Shown: positions 35,371-46,899, numbered from the stretch's first letter. The stretch: 64,000 bases of DNA from Hemerocallis citrina (GCA_017893485.1 CM030363.1:82624230-82688229); one strand, 5' to 3'. Notes: a model not told the origin generated them from the letters alone. Made by a program: numbers and translations.

Positions 35371-35533
35371 AAATAACAAAAAATAATGAATAGGGGAGGA
35401 GATACGTAAACAAATTTGTAAGCATGAAATAGCATTCTTTATTGATAATCGACGGCGAACCGTTTTACATGTTACAGCTCATGAAAATAGATTACAAATT
35501 AGAGGAGAGGAATAGCTCGATATCCTATAATAC
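35371..35533 (-). other. Spacer after Tat integrase
   Basis: AT-richer sequence between the array and the end of integrase, with no frame or motif recognised. Confidence 0.6.
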
Positions 35534-36649
35534 TTAGAGTGGCGCCGGGGCACTTTCTTGGTATTTCAGGAGATGGTCGGCATTCCAGGTCCTCGGAATC
35601 TCTCTGCCCTCTAGATCTTCCAGACGATATGCTCCGGGCCGAACTTCCCTCGTAATCTTGTACGGCCCTTCCCAGTTCAGAGCCAGCTTGCTCTTCTGAT
35701 TGGGAAAGGATATGGCCAGTTTTCGCAAGACTAAATCTCCTTTCTTAAGGTTGGTGGGTCGAACCTTCTTGTTGTATGCCAACTCGACCCTTCTTCGGTA
35801 ATTCTGCTGCCGAACCGACGCTCTTTCCCTCAGCTCATCTATCAGATCCAAGTCTGCCCTGAGGTCCCTGGCGGCTGGCGTTCTGTTCCTCGTCGTAGGC
35901 TACAAGCCGAGGGGAAGGTATTCCGACCTCGAGGGGTATCACGGCCTCGGACCGATAGGTGAGGTTGAAAGGGGACTCTCCTGTGGGGGTCCGCTTGCTC
36001 GTGCGGTAGTTCCATAGGACGTTGGGGAGTTGGTCGACCCATAGGCCTTTGGAACTTTTGTCCAACCTTTTCTTGATGCCTGCGAGGATCTACCGATTAG
36101 CGTTTTCTGCCTGTCCGTTCGACTGAGGGTGTGAGACGGACGAGAAGCGCTGCTGGATGGCAAGGTCATCGCACAGAGCTCGGAACGCTGCGCCGGTGAA
36201 CTGAGTCCCGTTGTCCGTCACGAGGACACGGGGGACGCCGAATCTGCAGATGATGTTCTTCCAGAAGAATTGTACCACCTTGTTCTCGGTTATTGTGGCG
36301 AGGGGCTCGGCTTCGACCCACTTCGAGAAGTAGTCGATGGCTACGACCAAGAACTTGAATTGACCCGGAGCCGGAGGAAAAGGCCCTAGTAAATCCATCC
36401 CCCACATTGCGAAGGGGATAGGACTTGATAGGGAGGCGAGGTTGGCTTGAGGGAGGCGACGAATACTGGAGTGTCTCTAGCAAGAGTTACACTGCCGAAC
36501 GTGTCGCTCGGCGTCTTGAAGGAGGGTCGGCCAGAAGTACCCATAATTCAAGGCTTTCCGAGCTAAGGACCTGGATCCTGAGTGTGCCCCGCCGATGCCC
36601 TCGTGGAGCTCTTGTAGGGCATAGTCGGCCTGTTCTGGAGAGAGGCACC
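35534..36649 (-). pseudogene. Tat integrase
   Basis: Minus-strand order: an HHCC-type finger near 36485-36620 (ELHEGIGGAHSG, RHVRQCNSC), the core with MDLLGPFPP near 36395, VTDNGTQFTG near 36210 and SNGQAENANR near 36095 (the D, D and E catalytic blocks), then the C-terminal part with PTNLKKGDLVLRK near 35730. It would insert the cDNA. A stop follows the finger near 36480, and frame changes occur near 36650 and 35840-36060. The catalytic residues themselves remain. Confidence 0.88.
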
Positions 36650-37543
36650 TTATGGTCGGCCGTCAGTTTGAGAGAAGGAACGTTTGTACAGGATGCCCTC
36701 GATCAAGACATACCGCTCGGCCCGGGTTCTGACTCGGCGTGCTTCTTTGGGATCCTCGGGCAGGACCCCGTCCCTCAAGAATTCCACCAACGGCTTCATC
36801 CAATTATCCTGCAACATGATTGGCAACGACTCCACCGAGCCGGGTGTCTCATCTTCTATGCTCGGCCTAGAGAGGACTTCGATTAGTACGGTCTGTTCAA
36901 GACCTTGTAGGGAGGACGAGGCCAATTTGGAGAGGGCATCGGCCTGAGAGTTCTCCTCACGAGGGACCTGCTGGATGAGCGCCTCTTCGAACCGGCTCAT
37001 GAGGGCCCGAACCTTAGCGAGGTACTTCGCCATCCGCTCGTCTCGGGCCTCGTACTCGCCCAAGACTTGGTTCACGATAAGCTGGGAATCGCTGTGGATT
37101 CGGAGGCGCTGCGCCCCAGCACTTCGTGCAAGTCCGAGACCAGCAATGAGTGCCTCGTACTCTGCCTCATTGTTAGAAGCCTTGAAGTTCATACGGATCG
37201 CATACTGGAGGACGAAGTCGTCAGGACCGTTGAGGATGATACTGGTGCCGCTTCCTTCGCTACAGGAGGAGCCATCCACGAAGACTGTCCAAATGGGGGG
37301 TCCATCCGGGACGTGGCTGACTTCAGGGATAGTGGATTCTACGATGAAGTCGGCGAGGGCCTGTGCTTTAATTGCCGTCCGAGGCTGGTAAGAGATGTCG
37401 TGCTGGCTTAGCTCTATGGACCACTTCATTAGCCGGCCCGAGGTCTCAGGTTTGTGTAGGATCTGCTTTAGGGGTTGGTCGGTGACGACGACGACCGAGT
37501 GGGATTGAAAGTACGGCCGAAGCTTCCTTACTGCCATGACCAG
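36650..37543 (-). pseudogene. Tat pol: end of RNase H and second (archaeal-type) RNase H
   Basis: Directly left of the hAT insertion the frame resumes with RKLRPYFQSHSVVVVTDQPLK, the tail of the RT-linked RNase H. Then comes a second RNase H: WTVFVDGSSCSEGSG near 37290, NNEAEYEALIAGL near 37170, HSDSQLIVNQVLGEYE near 37070 and REENSQADALSKLASS near 36940. A second RNase H before integrase is typical of the Tat lineage and resembles cellular RNase HI of the archaeal type. The frame is open over 310 codons. The region is separated from the RT by the hAT element at 37544-42518. Confidence 0.9.
37536..37543. repeat. Left 8 bp TSD of hAT 1
   Basis: ATGACCAG, repeated at 42519-42526. Eight bases is the hAT hallmark. 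Confidence 0.95.
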
Positions 37544-37720
37544 TAGGGGTGGGCAAATATTATCCGAACCAATCCAATCCAAACCGATCGGTTTTTAACC
37601 GATCCAATTGAGGAATTGGGTTGGTTCGGTTCTTTATCTTCAATAACCAGTTGGATCGGATCGGTTGTTGGATTGAGCTTTCAATTAACCGACAAAACCG
37701 AACCGATTAATATAGTTCTC
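37544..37720. repeat. Left subterminal repeats of hAT 1
   Basis: Motifs such as AACCAATCCAATCC, AACCGATCGG, AACCGATCCAATTG, GGATCGGATCGGTTG and AACCGAACCGATT lie in both orientations within 170 bp of the end. Similar motifs fill 42345-42505. Confidence 0.8.
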
Positions 37721-39530
37721 ATTTAAACTTTTGATTCTTTGAAAATATAAACCAGGCTTTCAATTAATAAACCTTAAGTTCACTTTATATTTCCAATGAG
37801 GCTGGCAATAAGTTCATTTCATATTTCCAATGAGTCAGGCAACCCAACAGTCTCAAAAGAAAAAGATTACATCTTTATAAGTCTTCTCATTCAATCCTAA
37901 TTCCTGCAAACCAAAATCCGATGTATCCACAGTAATCCAATGGTCTTCTTCAGTTCCTGTTCTTCTTCCTCTTCATCTCCAATCTGATTTTTGAAGGCAG
38001 GCAACCCAATTGCCATTTGTTCTGATTCCGAAGGTCTTCTTCTTCCTCTTCATCTCAATCAAAAAGGTAAACAACCCAGCACGGCAACACCCCCTTCATC
38101 TCTTCTTCTTCATTTTTTTCTGTAATAAATCCTTTGTTAATTATGAGCACTGCAGAAAGATAGTATTCAATTGTTGAGAGTATAATAATGATACTGGGAA
38201 GAAAAATGAATTCGGATTTGTTACTTATAACTAAAAACAAACAGACAAACAAGCAAACAAGAGTTCATTTGTACGCCCCTGTTGTGAAACATAGTTGTTT
38301 TGGTTCCCTTACTTTGTTTCAACATTAACGATATATCCTGCTTTGTGGATTTACTTTTCATATCATTACTTTTGGTAAAAATAACAAATCCTTTGTCAAT
38401 TATGAGATTTTTATGTGATCCAATCATATGCTAATGAGTAATTAGGGAAGTTTTAGTGGGTGATAACCGATGACTATGTTATTCCTTATTACAAAGGAAA
38501 GTTGTTCATGGCATTTCAAGCTTAATTGATTGTTTTTTAATCAGTGAATAACTAAGTGTAACTAAATGAACCATTGAACCCTTTGTTTGTTGCATAATAC
38601 TTGTTTGTTAAAATGCATCAGCGAGTGTGAACATTTTTTTAGGCAAGCGATTTAGGATAGCTTCAGTAAGTAGTTTCAGTAAATCAGGATATTGATTTTG
38701 ATGAGTAAGTAGCTTCATGAATTTGCCAAAATGATCCTATAATCTATATACGCTGTTCAGTTTGTTCCTTTCCTAAAACTATTTTTCTTGTTATCTCATG
38801 CTATTAAGTATAGATTATGGAAACAATTGCTCTTTCAGTTATCATGCAGTTGCCCTCCAAGTTCATGTCTTTTCCAGTAGATTCAACTGGTTTTCAAAAT
38901 TGTTGAATCTGTACTTATTTATCTATGCTATTATTCTTGCTTCTAAAAGTAAAAGTCTGGTTACATCTAATCTCAATCTCAATACTCAATACTAGTTAGA
39001 ACAAACTCATAGTGACGATTAGACTTGGGACTGTAGCTAAGCTACCATGTGGTCATTCTCATTTAGAAATGCATTTTGTACTAGATTTTTTAACTGATTA
39101 GACACAAGCATGCATGTCAGGCCTACTTTCTTGAAATTATATATACTAGTTACATAACTTCTTCTTCCTCTTGAATCAATGTCATGGTCGCTCACATGGG
39201 AGGTCACGGAACTGACCACAGTGCGACAGACAAATGCCTTCTATTCACTATGTAGTACTTCACCTTGTGTTTGTTCAGTAGGATAGTGAGATTATGAAGA
39301 ACATCTTATGTAAAGAGTTGTTATTGCGCTAGTGACACATTTCTTATGTTCGTTCACTTGAAACTTTATGCCATCTATCTCAATTGATTCTTCTTAATTG
39401 ATTGATTTAAATTATTTCAATATGTAGTATTATTACATTTTACTAACTGGAATGTTTATGCATGTATTTATGTTGTTTGACACAGATATCTACTAGTGGT
39501 GCAAGTCAATCGATTCAATCTCCCGCACTT
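37721..39530 (+). other. 5' leader of the hAT 1 gene with a probable intron
   Basis: A long AT-rich leader without domains. A donor-like AAAAAG/GTAAAC at 38066/38067 and an acceptor TTGACACAG ending at 39485 suggest a leader intron of about 1.4 kb, a form known for plant hAT genes. The splice choice is a prediction from the sequence alone. Short frames here are not supported as proteins. Confidence 0.45.
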
Positions 39531-41705
39531 ATGTCTGCATCTCCACCTCCACCTCCTCCCCCCCCCCCCCCCCCCCCCCCACTTCAACAAGTGAGCCTCC
39601 AACAGATACTGCAATTGTGTCAATTGAGGCTCAAACAAACGGCACTCTAGGTAAGAGAAAACCTACAAGACCTCCTTCAGATGCTTGGTCGCATTTTGTA
39701 AAAGTAGGAAACAAAGCAAAGTACAAATACTGTGATAAAATATATGCATGTGATTCAAAAAGAAATGGAACCTCCAATCTCAATACTCACATTGCAATTC
39801 AATGTAAGAGATATCCCGGTCGAGAGATAAAGCAAAAGTCTTTGCTTTTTGAACCTAAGAAAAGTGTAGACGAGGGAGGTAAACTTGTTGCTGCTTCTTA
39901 TAGTGTCGAGGCTTGTCGACAAGCAATTACTAGAATGATTATCATAGATGAATTGCCATTTAGATTTGTAGAAAATGAGGGGTTTATAGACATGTTTAAG
40001 GTTGTTGAACCTAGATTTCAAGTCCCATCTCGCAGGACCGTTGTACGATATGTATTAGCTATGTATGTGCTTGAGAAAGAAAAGTTGAAAAAACTTTTGG
40101 TTAGGAGTCATCAAAGAGTTTGTCTCACCACAGATACGTGGACATCTGTCCAAAATCTTAACTACATGTGTCTCACAGCTCATTTCATAGATAGTGATTG
40201 GAGGTACCATAAGAAAATAATTAATTTTTCTCTAGTCATAAATCATAAAGGTGAGACTATTGGTAAGGCAATTGAGAAATGTCTACTGGAGTGGGGAATT
40301 GACAAGGTGTTCACCATAACAGTCGACAATGCAAGCTCTAATGATCTCACTGTCGCGTACTTGTCAAAGGTAGTGAATAATTGGAAAGGGTCAATAATGG
40401 AGGGTCAGTTTATGCATATGAGATGTTGTGCACACATATTGAATCTTGTTGTTACTGATGGCCTAAAAGATTATCATGAATCAATTAGTAAGATTCGTGA
40501 TGTGATTAGATATGTCAGGGCTTCCCCAGCAAGGATGCAGAAATTTAAGTCATGTGTGAAACTTGAAAAGATAGAGTCTAACAAACAAGTTTGCTTGGAT
40601 GTACCTACAAGGTGGAATTCGACTTATTTAATGTTAGAATCGACAGAAAAGTTTGAAAAGGCATTTACACGCTTAAAGGATGAAGATGTCTCATTTTACC
40701 GTGAGTTTGTTATTGAAAAAAAAGACGGGATTCCAGTAGATAAAGATTGGAACAATGCACGTGCTTTTATTAAGTTTTTGAAAACCTTTTATGATGCTAC
40801 CTTGAAATTTTCTAGTTCTTCATATGTTACTTGCAACTCATTTATGTGGCAGTTGTGTTTGGTTCATACTCAGTTGAAAGCTTGGTGTGAAAGTAAGGAT
40901 AGTTTTTTGAAGGCAATGGGTGAAAAAATGAAGAAAAAGTATGACAAGTACTGGGGAAATTACCATACAATAAATCCATGTTTGTTTATTTCTGTGTTAC
41001 TTGATCCACGCCACAAGGATGTTGGTTTGAAATATAATTTTAGTGTATTATGTGGTGATGTTGCTTCTGTTGGGCTCACAAATCGGGTGAAAAATACTCT
41101 AACTGAGTTGTATGATGAGTATAAATTGCTTTACTCTGGAAGTGATGAAAGTACAAATGAGTCCAATATTGTAGATGACATGGAAGTTGATAGTCTTGAA
41201 CCAGATATTGAGGTTTTACTTTCAAAAGGTTATGATAAGATTGTGAAGCAGTCTAATAATGATGAATGCAAAACAGAGGTTGAACTCTATTTTATGGAAT
41301 CATGTGAAAGTCGTTCCATTCCTGACTTTGACATCTTGAGTTGGTGGAGGGATAAATCTTCTAAATACAGGATTTTAGCACTCATTGCACGAGATGTTTT
41401 GGCTGTACCTGTCTCCATTGTAGCATCTGAGTCAGCGTTTAGTACTGGTGGGCGCATTCTAGATCCATTTCGTAGTACTTTACTTCCAAGGACAGTAGAG
41501 GCTCTAATTTGCACACAAAATTGGTTACGCACAAAGGTGAATATTGATCTTCGTGGCTATATGGAGGAGATTGAAGAAATTGAGTCAGGTACTCCTTTAG
41601 TTTTTTTTTTTTTCAAATCAATTTTAAATTGCTTTGCTCACAAATTTTTTTCTCTAACTTGCAGATATTTTAGGTGCTAGTGTAGCAGAAATTCATGATG
41701 ATTGA
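39531..41705 (+). CDS. hAT transposase (BED finger, RNase H-like core, dimerisation domain)
   Basis: Transposase that would cut and paste the element in the nucleus. The likely ATG is 39531, followed by a 23 C tract at 39558-39580. Beyond it the frame is open to 41680, but the tract is one C short of keeping the ATG in frame. Counted from 39617: BED finger at about 15-65, catalytic Asp 173 (TTDTWTS), Asp 237 (TVDNASS), RCCAHILNLVV and RWNSTY, catalytic Glu 605 (ASESAFST) and the hAT dimerisation block after it. A small intron, 41589-41664, would give a last exon ending at TGA 41703-41705. The first Cys of the BED finger appears replaced by Tyr (KYKYC). Confidence 0.9.
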
Positions 41706-42344
41706 TTGGCTATAGGTTTTATGGAATGGTAACTAGATGCCATTGTGGTGGGTCCTAACTTTGAATTTGCTACAGAAACACATGAGGTTCTCCCTTCCTC
41801 TCCTTTCCTCATGTCACTCCTACATTTCTTTCTTTAAAGTCACTGTGTCAGATACTCCACACATTATCTCATCCTGGGTCGTCTCATTCTATACAGGAGT
41901 TGCTTTATGACAAGGAGAAGCTGCTTGAAAATGGTGACAGATGGGAGACTGAAATTGCAGAGAACCTCAGATTTGAGAGCCTTTACCGTTGATTTATCTC
42001 TGGTAGTTGTAGGGCTGAAACTCCAGAACTCACTTTATTTTGTTTGGTTCTAGACTTGAATATCATATAAGAAATCTCAGCTTGTGTACTTCATTTATCT
42101 GTTTTGGTTCCTAGTACTTCTTCTTCATATGTATGAGTATGATCATGTATCCAGATGATTTTGAATGTTAAATGTCTTCAGAAGGAAAAGTCGAGACCTA
42201 TATATCTCGTGTATTAACTATTGAACCTATTACTAGCTCACATGGTTTTATTTGAATTGTTTGTCTATCTATTTGAACTACTACCACCCCTAATACTTTG
42301 TGAAAAATCTACATTTTCTCATATTTCTGGCTAGGTCAGTTTTT
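41706..42344 (+). other. 3' region of hAT 1
   Basis: AT-rich, no gene recognised beyond the last exon. It probably contains the untranslated end of the transposase transcript. Confidence 0.55.
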
Positions 42345-42518
42345 TTCCTCAAACCGACCAATCCGAACCAATCCAAACCGAGCTTAATCGGCTTGGATGA
42401 AAACCGATCCAATAAAGGTTCGGATCGGTTGCGGATGAAAAATGTAAAAACCGATCTTCATTGGATCGGTTGTTGGATGAGCCATATTAGGTCGGATACC
42501 GACCGATGCCCACCCCTA
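42345..42518. repeat. Right subterminal repeats of hAT 1
   Basis: Contains AACCAATCCAAACCGAGC, AAACCGATCCAATAAAGG, GGATCGGTTGCGGATG and GGATCGGTTGTTGGATGAG, mirroring the left end, then the inverted terminus ending at 42518. Confidence 0.8.
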
Positions 42519-43526
42519 ATGACCAGGGCGTAGGCCATCTTTTCTATCTTCGGATAGCGGAGCTCGGCGTCCCGAAGCACTTTGCTCACGTAGTAGATGG
42601 GCCTTTGGGCCCGGTCCTCCTCTCTCACCAAGACAGCACTTAGGGTCTGCTCGGAAGCAGCCAAGTAGATGAAGAGAGTCTCGCCCAGGACCGGTTTGCT
42701 GAGCAGAGGGGGGTTCACCAAGTAGGCCTTCAGTTGGTCGAACGATTCCTGTTGTGGTTGGCCCCATTCAAAACCCTTAGCCCCCCTGAGTGCTTTGAAG
42801 AAGGGGAGGCATTTCTCCCCAGACTTCGAGAGGAACCGGCCGATAGCGGTGAGCCGACCCGTTAGCTTTTGCACCTCCTTGACATTCCGGGGCGGGGCCA
42901 TGTCCAATATGGCCTTGATCTTCTCGGGATTGGCTTCGATCCCTCGTTGGCTCACCATGAAGCCGAGGAATTTTTCCCGAAGAGACCCCGAACGCACACT
43001 TGTTCGGGTTCAGCCGCATGTTGTGCCTCCTCAACACGCCGAATGCCTCCTGGAGGTCGGCCATGTGGTCAGTGCCTCGGATGCTCTTGACGAGCATGTC
43101 GTCAACGTACACCTCCATGTTCTGGCCTATCTGGCTCTGGAAGACCTTGTTGACGAGGCGCTGGTAAGTGGCGCCTACGTTTTTCAACCCGAATGGCATG
43201 ACCCAGTAGCAGTAGAGGCCCTGATCGGTGATGAAGGAGGTCTTCGGAATGTCCGGAGGGAACATTTGGATTTGATTATAACCGGAGAAGGCGTCCATGA
43301 AGCTGAGGAGCTCATGGCCCGAGGTGGCGTCAATGAGGGTGTCGATGTTCGGAAGAGGGAATGGGTCCTTCGGACACGCCTTATTCAGGTCGGTGAAGTC
43401 GATGCATATTCTCCAAGAGCCGTTAGACTTCTTGACCATTACAACATTGGAGAGCCACTCGGGGTAGTTTACCTCCTGTATGAACTTAGCCTTCAAAAGT
43501 TTATCCACCTCCTCCTTGATGGCCTG
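42519..43526 (-). pseudogene. Tat reverse transcriptase and start of RNase H
   Basis: Minus-strand blocks: VDKLLKAKFIQEV near 43500, WRICIDFTDLNKACPKD near 43400, FMDAFSGYNQIQM near 43290, MPFGLKNVGATYQRLV near 43190, the catalytic YVDD at 43098-43109, GFMVSQRGIEANPEKI near 42960, and RNase H FIYLAASEQTLSAVLVRE near 42650. The frame runs into hAT 1 at YALV. An extra A in an A-run near 42980 shifts the frame, and a TAG near 43524 separates it from the protease ORF. Otherwise it is well preserved. Confidence 0.92.
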
Positions 43527-44315
43527 CTATCGCTCGGGAGCGAATTTTCGTCTCTTCTGCTGAACCGGTTTGCACCCCGGCTCGACACTTAGGCGGTGGA
43601 CTAGCAACTCCTCGGAAATACCGGGCATATCCGCAGCTGACCAAGCAAACAGGTCGCGGTTATCCCGGATGCATTTAATCAGATCGGAGCACAGCGCGGT
43701 CGGCAAGGACTTGCTGATGAGGAACTTTCGGCTCGAGTCCTCGTCCGAGAAGAGCACTTCTTCTAACTCGTCCGCCGGCTCGGACGTTGGCCGAACTTTC
43801 GGCTCGGGGATTTCCAGTGTCTCGAGCGAGAGCACCGGTCCCCCAGTGAAAGTCATGTAGCACTTCCGGGCTATCTCCTGGCTTCCCCTGACTTCCCCTA
43901 CTCCCGACCGAGTGGGGAACTTCATTTTAAGATGGTACGCTGAGGGGACAGCTTCCAAGGCGGCTAGGCCAGGTCGACCTAGAATGACATTATACGCAGC
44001 CGGGACGTCGACGACCATGAAGTCCATCGGCTCGGTCCGGGTAGTAGGGGTGTTTCCAGCAGTCACGTCTAGGGTTATTACTCCCTCGACGGTTACTGGG
44101 ACCCCCGTGAACCCGTGGAGTGTGTAACCGGCCGGCTTGAGACGGTCCCGAGACAGCTGCAGGCCTCGGAAGGCCGAGAGAAAGAGGATGTTGACCGAGC
44201 TCCCGTTATCTACTAGGACCCTCTGCACCTTGAAATTTGCCATGCGAAGGTCAATGACGAGGGCGTCACAGTGGGGAGTTCGGACCCCTTCGAGGTCTTC
44301 ATCGGAGAAAGTCAC
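43527..44315 (-). pseudogene. Tat protease region
   Basis: An open frame of 262 codons on the minus strand with VTFSDEDLEGVRTPHCDALVI at the start, the aspartic protease core QRVLVDNGSSVNILF near 44190 (Asp-Asn-Gly in place of the usual Asp-Thr-Gly or Asp-Ser-Gly), AYNVILGRPGLAALEAVPS near 43970 and the linker to RT with PGISEELLVHRL near 43600. The Asn in the DNG triad is common among plant gypsy proteases. The frame differs from gag, so a shift near the run CCCCCAAAGG (about 44330) lies between them. Confidence 0.88.
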
Positions 44316-46240
44316 CGGGACTCCGAGGCCTTTGGGGGAGGGGCACTGTGAACCGAGTTGACCTCTCGGACGAAGGCCTTCCGAAAGGAGTTGGAGGAGC
44401 CCCCCATAGGCCCTCCGTGGATGAGGTGCAGTACCCGTTCTTCCTCGCGCCGTTCGGAGCGCTTGTTAGCCCCCCGAGGGGGAGGAGTGCTGCGATCCGC
44501 CCGATCGTTTGCCTTTATGAATTTGGCCAGTTGCCCCCTCTGGATGAGGGCCTCTATTTCATTTTTCAACGCCCGGCAGTCGTTGGTGTCATGGTCGTGG
44601 TCCCTGTGGTAACGGCAAAATTTCTCCTTATTCCTTCTCTTAGCCGGGGTGTTCATCCTCGGAGCTGGAGGGATGACCCCCTCCTTCTCCACTTCCATCA
44701 GGATAGTGGAGACATTGGTGGTGAGGGCCGTAAACTTCTCGAAACTAGGGGAAGGTCGGCGCTGACCGCCGTTGTCCTTCTGCATCTTCTTCGATCCCTC
44801 TCCCTCGGTCGCCTTCCTCTTCGATCTGGAGGCCGATCCTCCAAAGTTCGGGAGGCACTCGGCCTCCTCCGCCCGGATGTACTTCTCGCACCTTAGGAGA
44901 AGGTCGGCAAAGTTGTGCGGGGGCTTCTTGGCGAGGGACGACCGGAGGTTGGAATTGAGGACGTTCGATTGGAACGCAACAGTCGCCACTGACTGGTCTA
45001 GGGAGGCGATAGACCTAACTTCTGTGGTGAATCTCTTCACGTAGTCGCTCAGTTTCTCTCCCCTTTCCTGCCGCAGGTTGAGCAGGGAGAGGCTCGTCTT
45101 CTCGGCTTGCCTGCTACTCACAAAGTGAGTAATGAACAGCGTTTCAAACTGCTCAAACGAGAAGATGGAAGAGGGGGCGAGCCTGGAGTACCACTCCCGA
45201 GCCGACCCCCGGAGGGTGGCTGGGAAGGTCTTGCAGAGCATAGCATCGGAAGCTTGATGGATCAGCATTAATGTCTTGAAGCTTTCGACGTGATCAACTG
45301 GATCGGACTCCCCTGAGTACGTTTCAAACTGCGGAGGTTTGAAACCCCTCGGTATGGGGGCCTCCATGATCGTCCGAGAGAAAGGGGGTCTGCTGGGCCG
45401 GACGGTTCCTGCTCTGGACTCCTCCTCTCTGTCCATACGACCAATGCGCCTCTCCACCTCATGGAGATGGCGGTTGAGGGCATCGTCCCTCCGCTGGTAA
45501 TCATACGATCCCCTGGACTCTTCTTCATAGGAAGGGGAGCGGGGACTGCGGCGCCGGTAGTCCTGGGATCGGCGGGGACTATACTGCTGCTGCTGGCGAT
45601 TGGGAGCCGGGATAGGACTTCTGGATCGGCGACGGGGACTGGGAACCCTCGGGGGTGTTGGAGCCCTCTGGGCATTTTGGTTGTGCTGCCGAAGGTTGAG
45701 GGCCTGCAGCACGGTGTCTTGGAATTGTAGGAACTCGGCACGAGTGATAGGTGCCTCATTGTTCCTCCGGTGATGCCGATCCGTGGGGGAATGCGGACTC
45801 CTCCTTCGGCGCTCGGGAGATGTTGCTCGGCCCCTGCGGTCCGGAGACCTTCTACCGTCTCGGCGATGAGGGGACCGCTCACCCTGATGCTGGCGGGAGG
45901 CTCCCTCTCGGGCCCGCCTCTCATCAAGGTGGGTGCGGAGGTCCTCATCTTTTTGGCGGTTCAGGATTGTGTTGCGGAGGTCGGGGTGATGAGAAGCCAT
46001 TGAATCCGAGGATTCATTGTGAACCGAGACATGGTCCGGGTTGAGGGGCTGCTTTTGCTTTCGACCGTTGTGACCGGAAGGGCCATTGGTGGGCTGTTGT
46101 TTGGGAAGAGGAGGTTGACCCTACTGAGCCGGGGGAGGAAGGTCGGGCTGCGGAATAGGATTGACAGGGGCTTCCTCTGTAGGATCGGCGGGATTGGGCC
46201 CACGATTGGACCCTCTAGATCTGACCTTCTTCGGAGGCAT
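44312..46240 (-). pseudogene. Tat gag
   Basis: The first ATG after the primer site is at 46240 (PPKKVRSRGSNRG). Frame changes and a stop follow up to 46000; from there 562 codons are open. The N-terminal half is very Arg/Ser/Pro-rich, the Gag core lies near 44900-45350 (FETYSGESDPVDHVESF, REWYSRLAPSS, FETLFITHFVSSRQ, LSDYVKRFTTEVRSI), and a zinc-binding block CRYHRDHDHDTNDC near 44580-44630 is typical of the Tat lineage. Gag forms the particle and packages RNA. Confidence 0.9.
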
Positions 46241-46289
46241 GGTTGCAGAAGACGACGAGGAAGGGGCTGAGGCTGTTCGTGTGGCTGTT

Positions 46290-46306
46290 TCCCACAGACA
46301 ACGCCA
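46290..46306 (-). other. Primer-binding site of the Tat element
   Basis: The minus strand reads TGGCGTTGTCTGTGGGA three bases after the LTR end. It is the usual place for a primer site and resembles the TGGCGCC-type sites of plant gypsy elements. I cannot assign the tRNA with certainty. Confidence 0.65.
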
Positions 46307-46309
46307 ATC

Positions 46310-46899
46310 TGTTACCACTGATTTCGGTGTGGGGATAAACAGATAGAATTTGTGAGTTCGAAAAAACCTGAACAGCTGATCCAAGCCTTCTAACTCCCGC
46401 CGCAACCTGCAAGGAAGTGCGAAACACCGGGGTTGATTCCGGTGACGCACCCTCCGACGCTCTTGTCAGTAACCAGTGGTGATTAAAGAAAGAGCTTAAG
46501 GTGGAAAAAGAGTGATTACCTGGTCACAGTGGCAGAGGGGAGGTATTTATAGTCGCCAGGGGAGTGATTAGAGGCTTGATTCCCTGTGTAACTTCTAGGA
46601 GGAAAATCCTCACAGTTTGTTCAGGAAACTAACCCCTGATTCCCGGTGAGAGCAAATCAGGCCCGTTGACTTGGTCAAATCAGTGGCCCTGATTTATCCC
46701 TTGTTGATCTGGGTTTGCCTCGGGTCGGGACCCATACCCAACTGGTGTGGATCCGTTTGTGGGTTATTGCACCTGTGCGAGGGAGACCCAGTACCCGCTT
46801 TGGATCCACTTGAATGCAAAATTACCTTTTTACCCCCGAGCTTCAAGATTCGCGCCCAATCTGGACGGTTCCGATTTAACCCCATTTTTAGCCATATCA
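46310..46899 (-). repeat. 5' LTR of the Tat element
   Basis: 590 bp, TGTTACCACTG to CCATATCA, followed by the TSD GGTTC at 46900-46904. It matches 25829-26418 with about 17 differences. A TATA-like TATTTATA on the plus strand lies near 46543. Confidence 0.95.

Larger units (their letters stand above)
37544..42518 (+). mobile_element. hAT 1: autonomous-type hAT transposon
   Basis: 4,975 bp with terminal inverted repeats TAGGGGTGGGCA / TGCCCACCCCTA and an 8 bp TSD. It carries one transposase gene on the plus strand. Both ends hold many copies of the motif AACCGATCC or its complement, which could bind the transposase. It sits in the Tat RNase H and splits one continuous protein frame, so it came later than the Tat element. 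Confidence 0.95.
25829..46899 (-). mobile_element. Tat-type Ty3/gypsy retrotransposon with antisense genes
   Basis: A 21.1 kb insertion (16.1 kb without the nested hAT) with 590 bp LTRs at both ends and the TSD GGTTC (25824-25828 and 46900-46904). Gag, protease, RT, RNase H, a second RNase H and integrase read on the minus strand. About 9 kb lies between integrase and the 3' LTR and holds repeats and two antisense genes. The second RNase H placed before integrase and the very long 3' region are marks of the Tat lineage (family knowledge). I count about 17 base differences between its two LTRs, near 3 percent, so the insertion is fairly young. Confidence 0.93.

Noticed and set aside
34260..35435. 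Long overlapping ORFs on both strands (up to 256 codons)
   Set aside because: They are produced by the 110 bp tandem array, which stays open in several frames; no domain is present.
44348..46044. Several plus-strand ORFs of 80-180 codons
   Set aside because: Shadows of the Tat gag frame on the minus strand, which has clear Gag and zinc-binding blocks.
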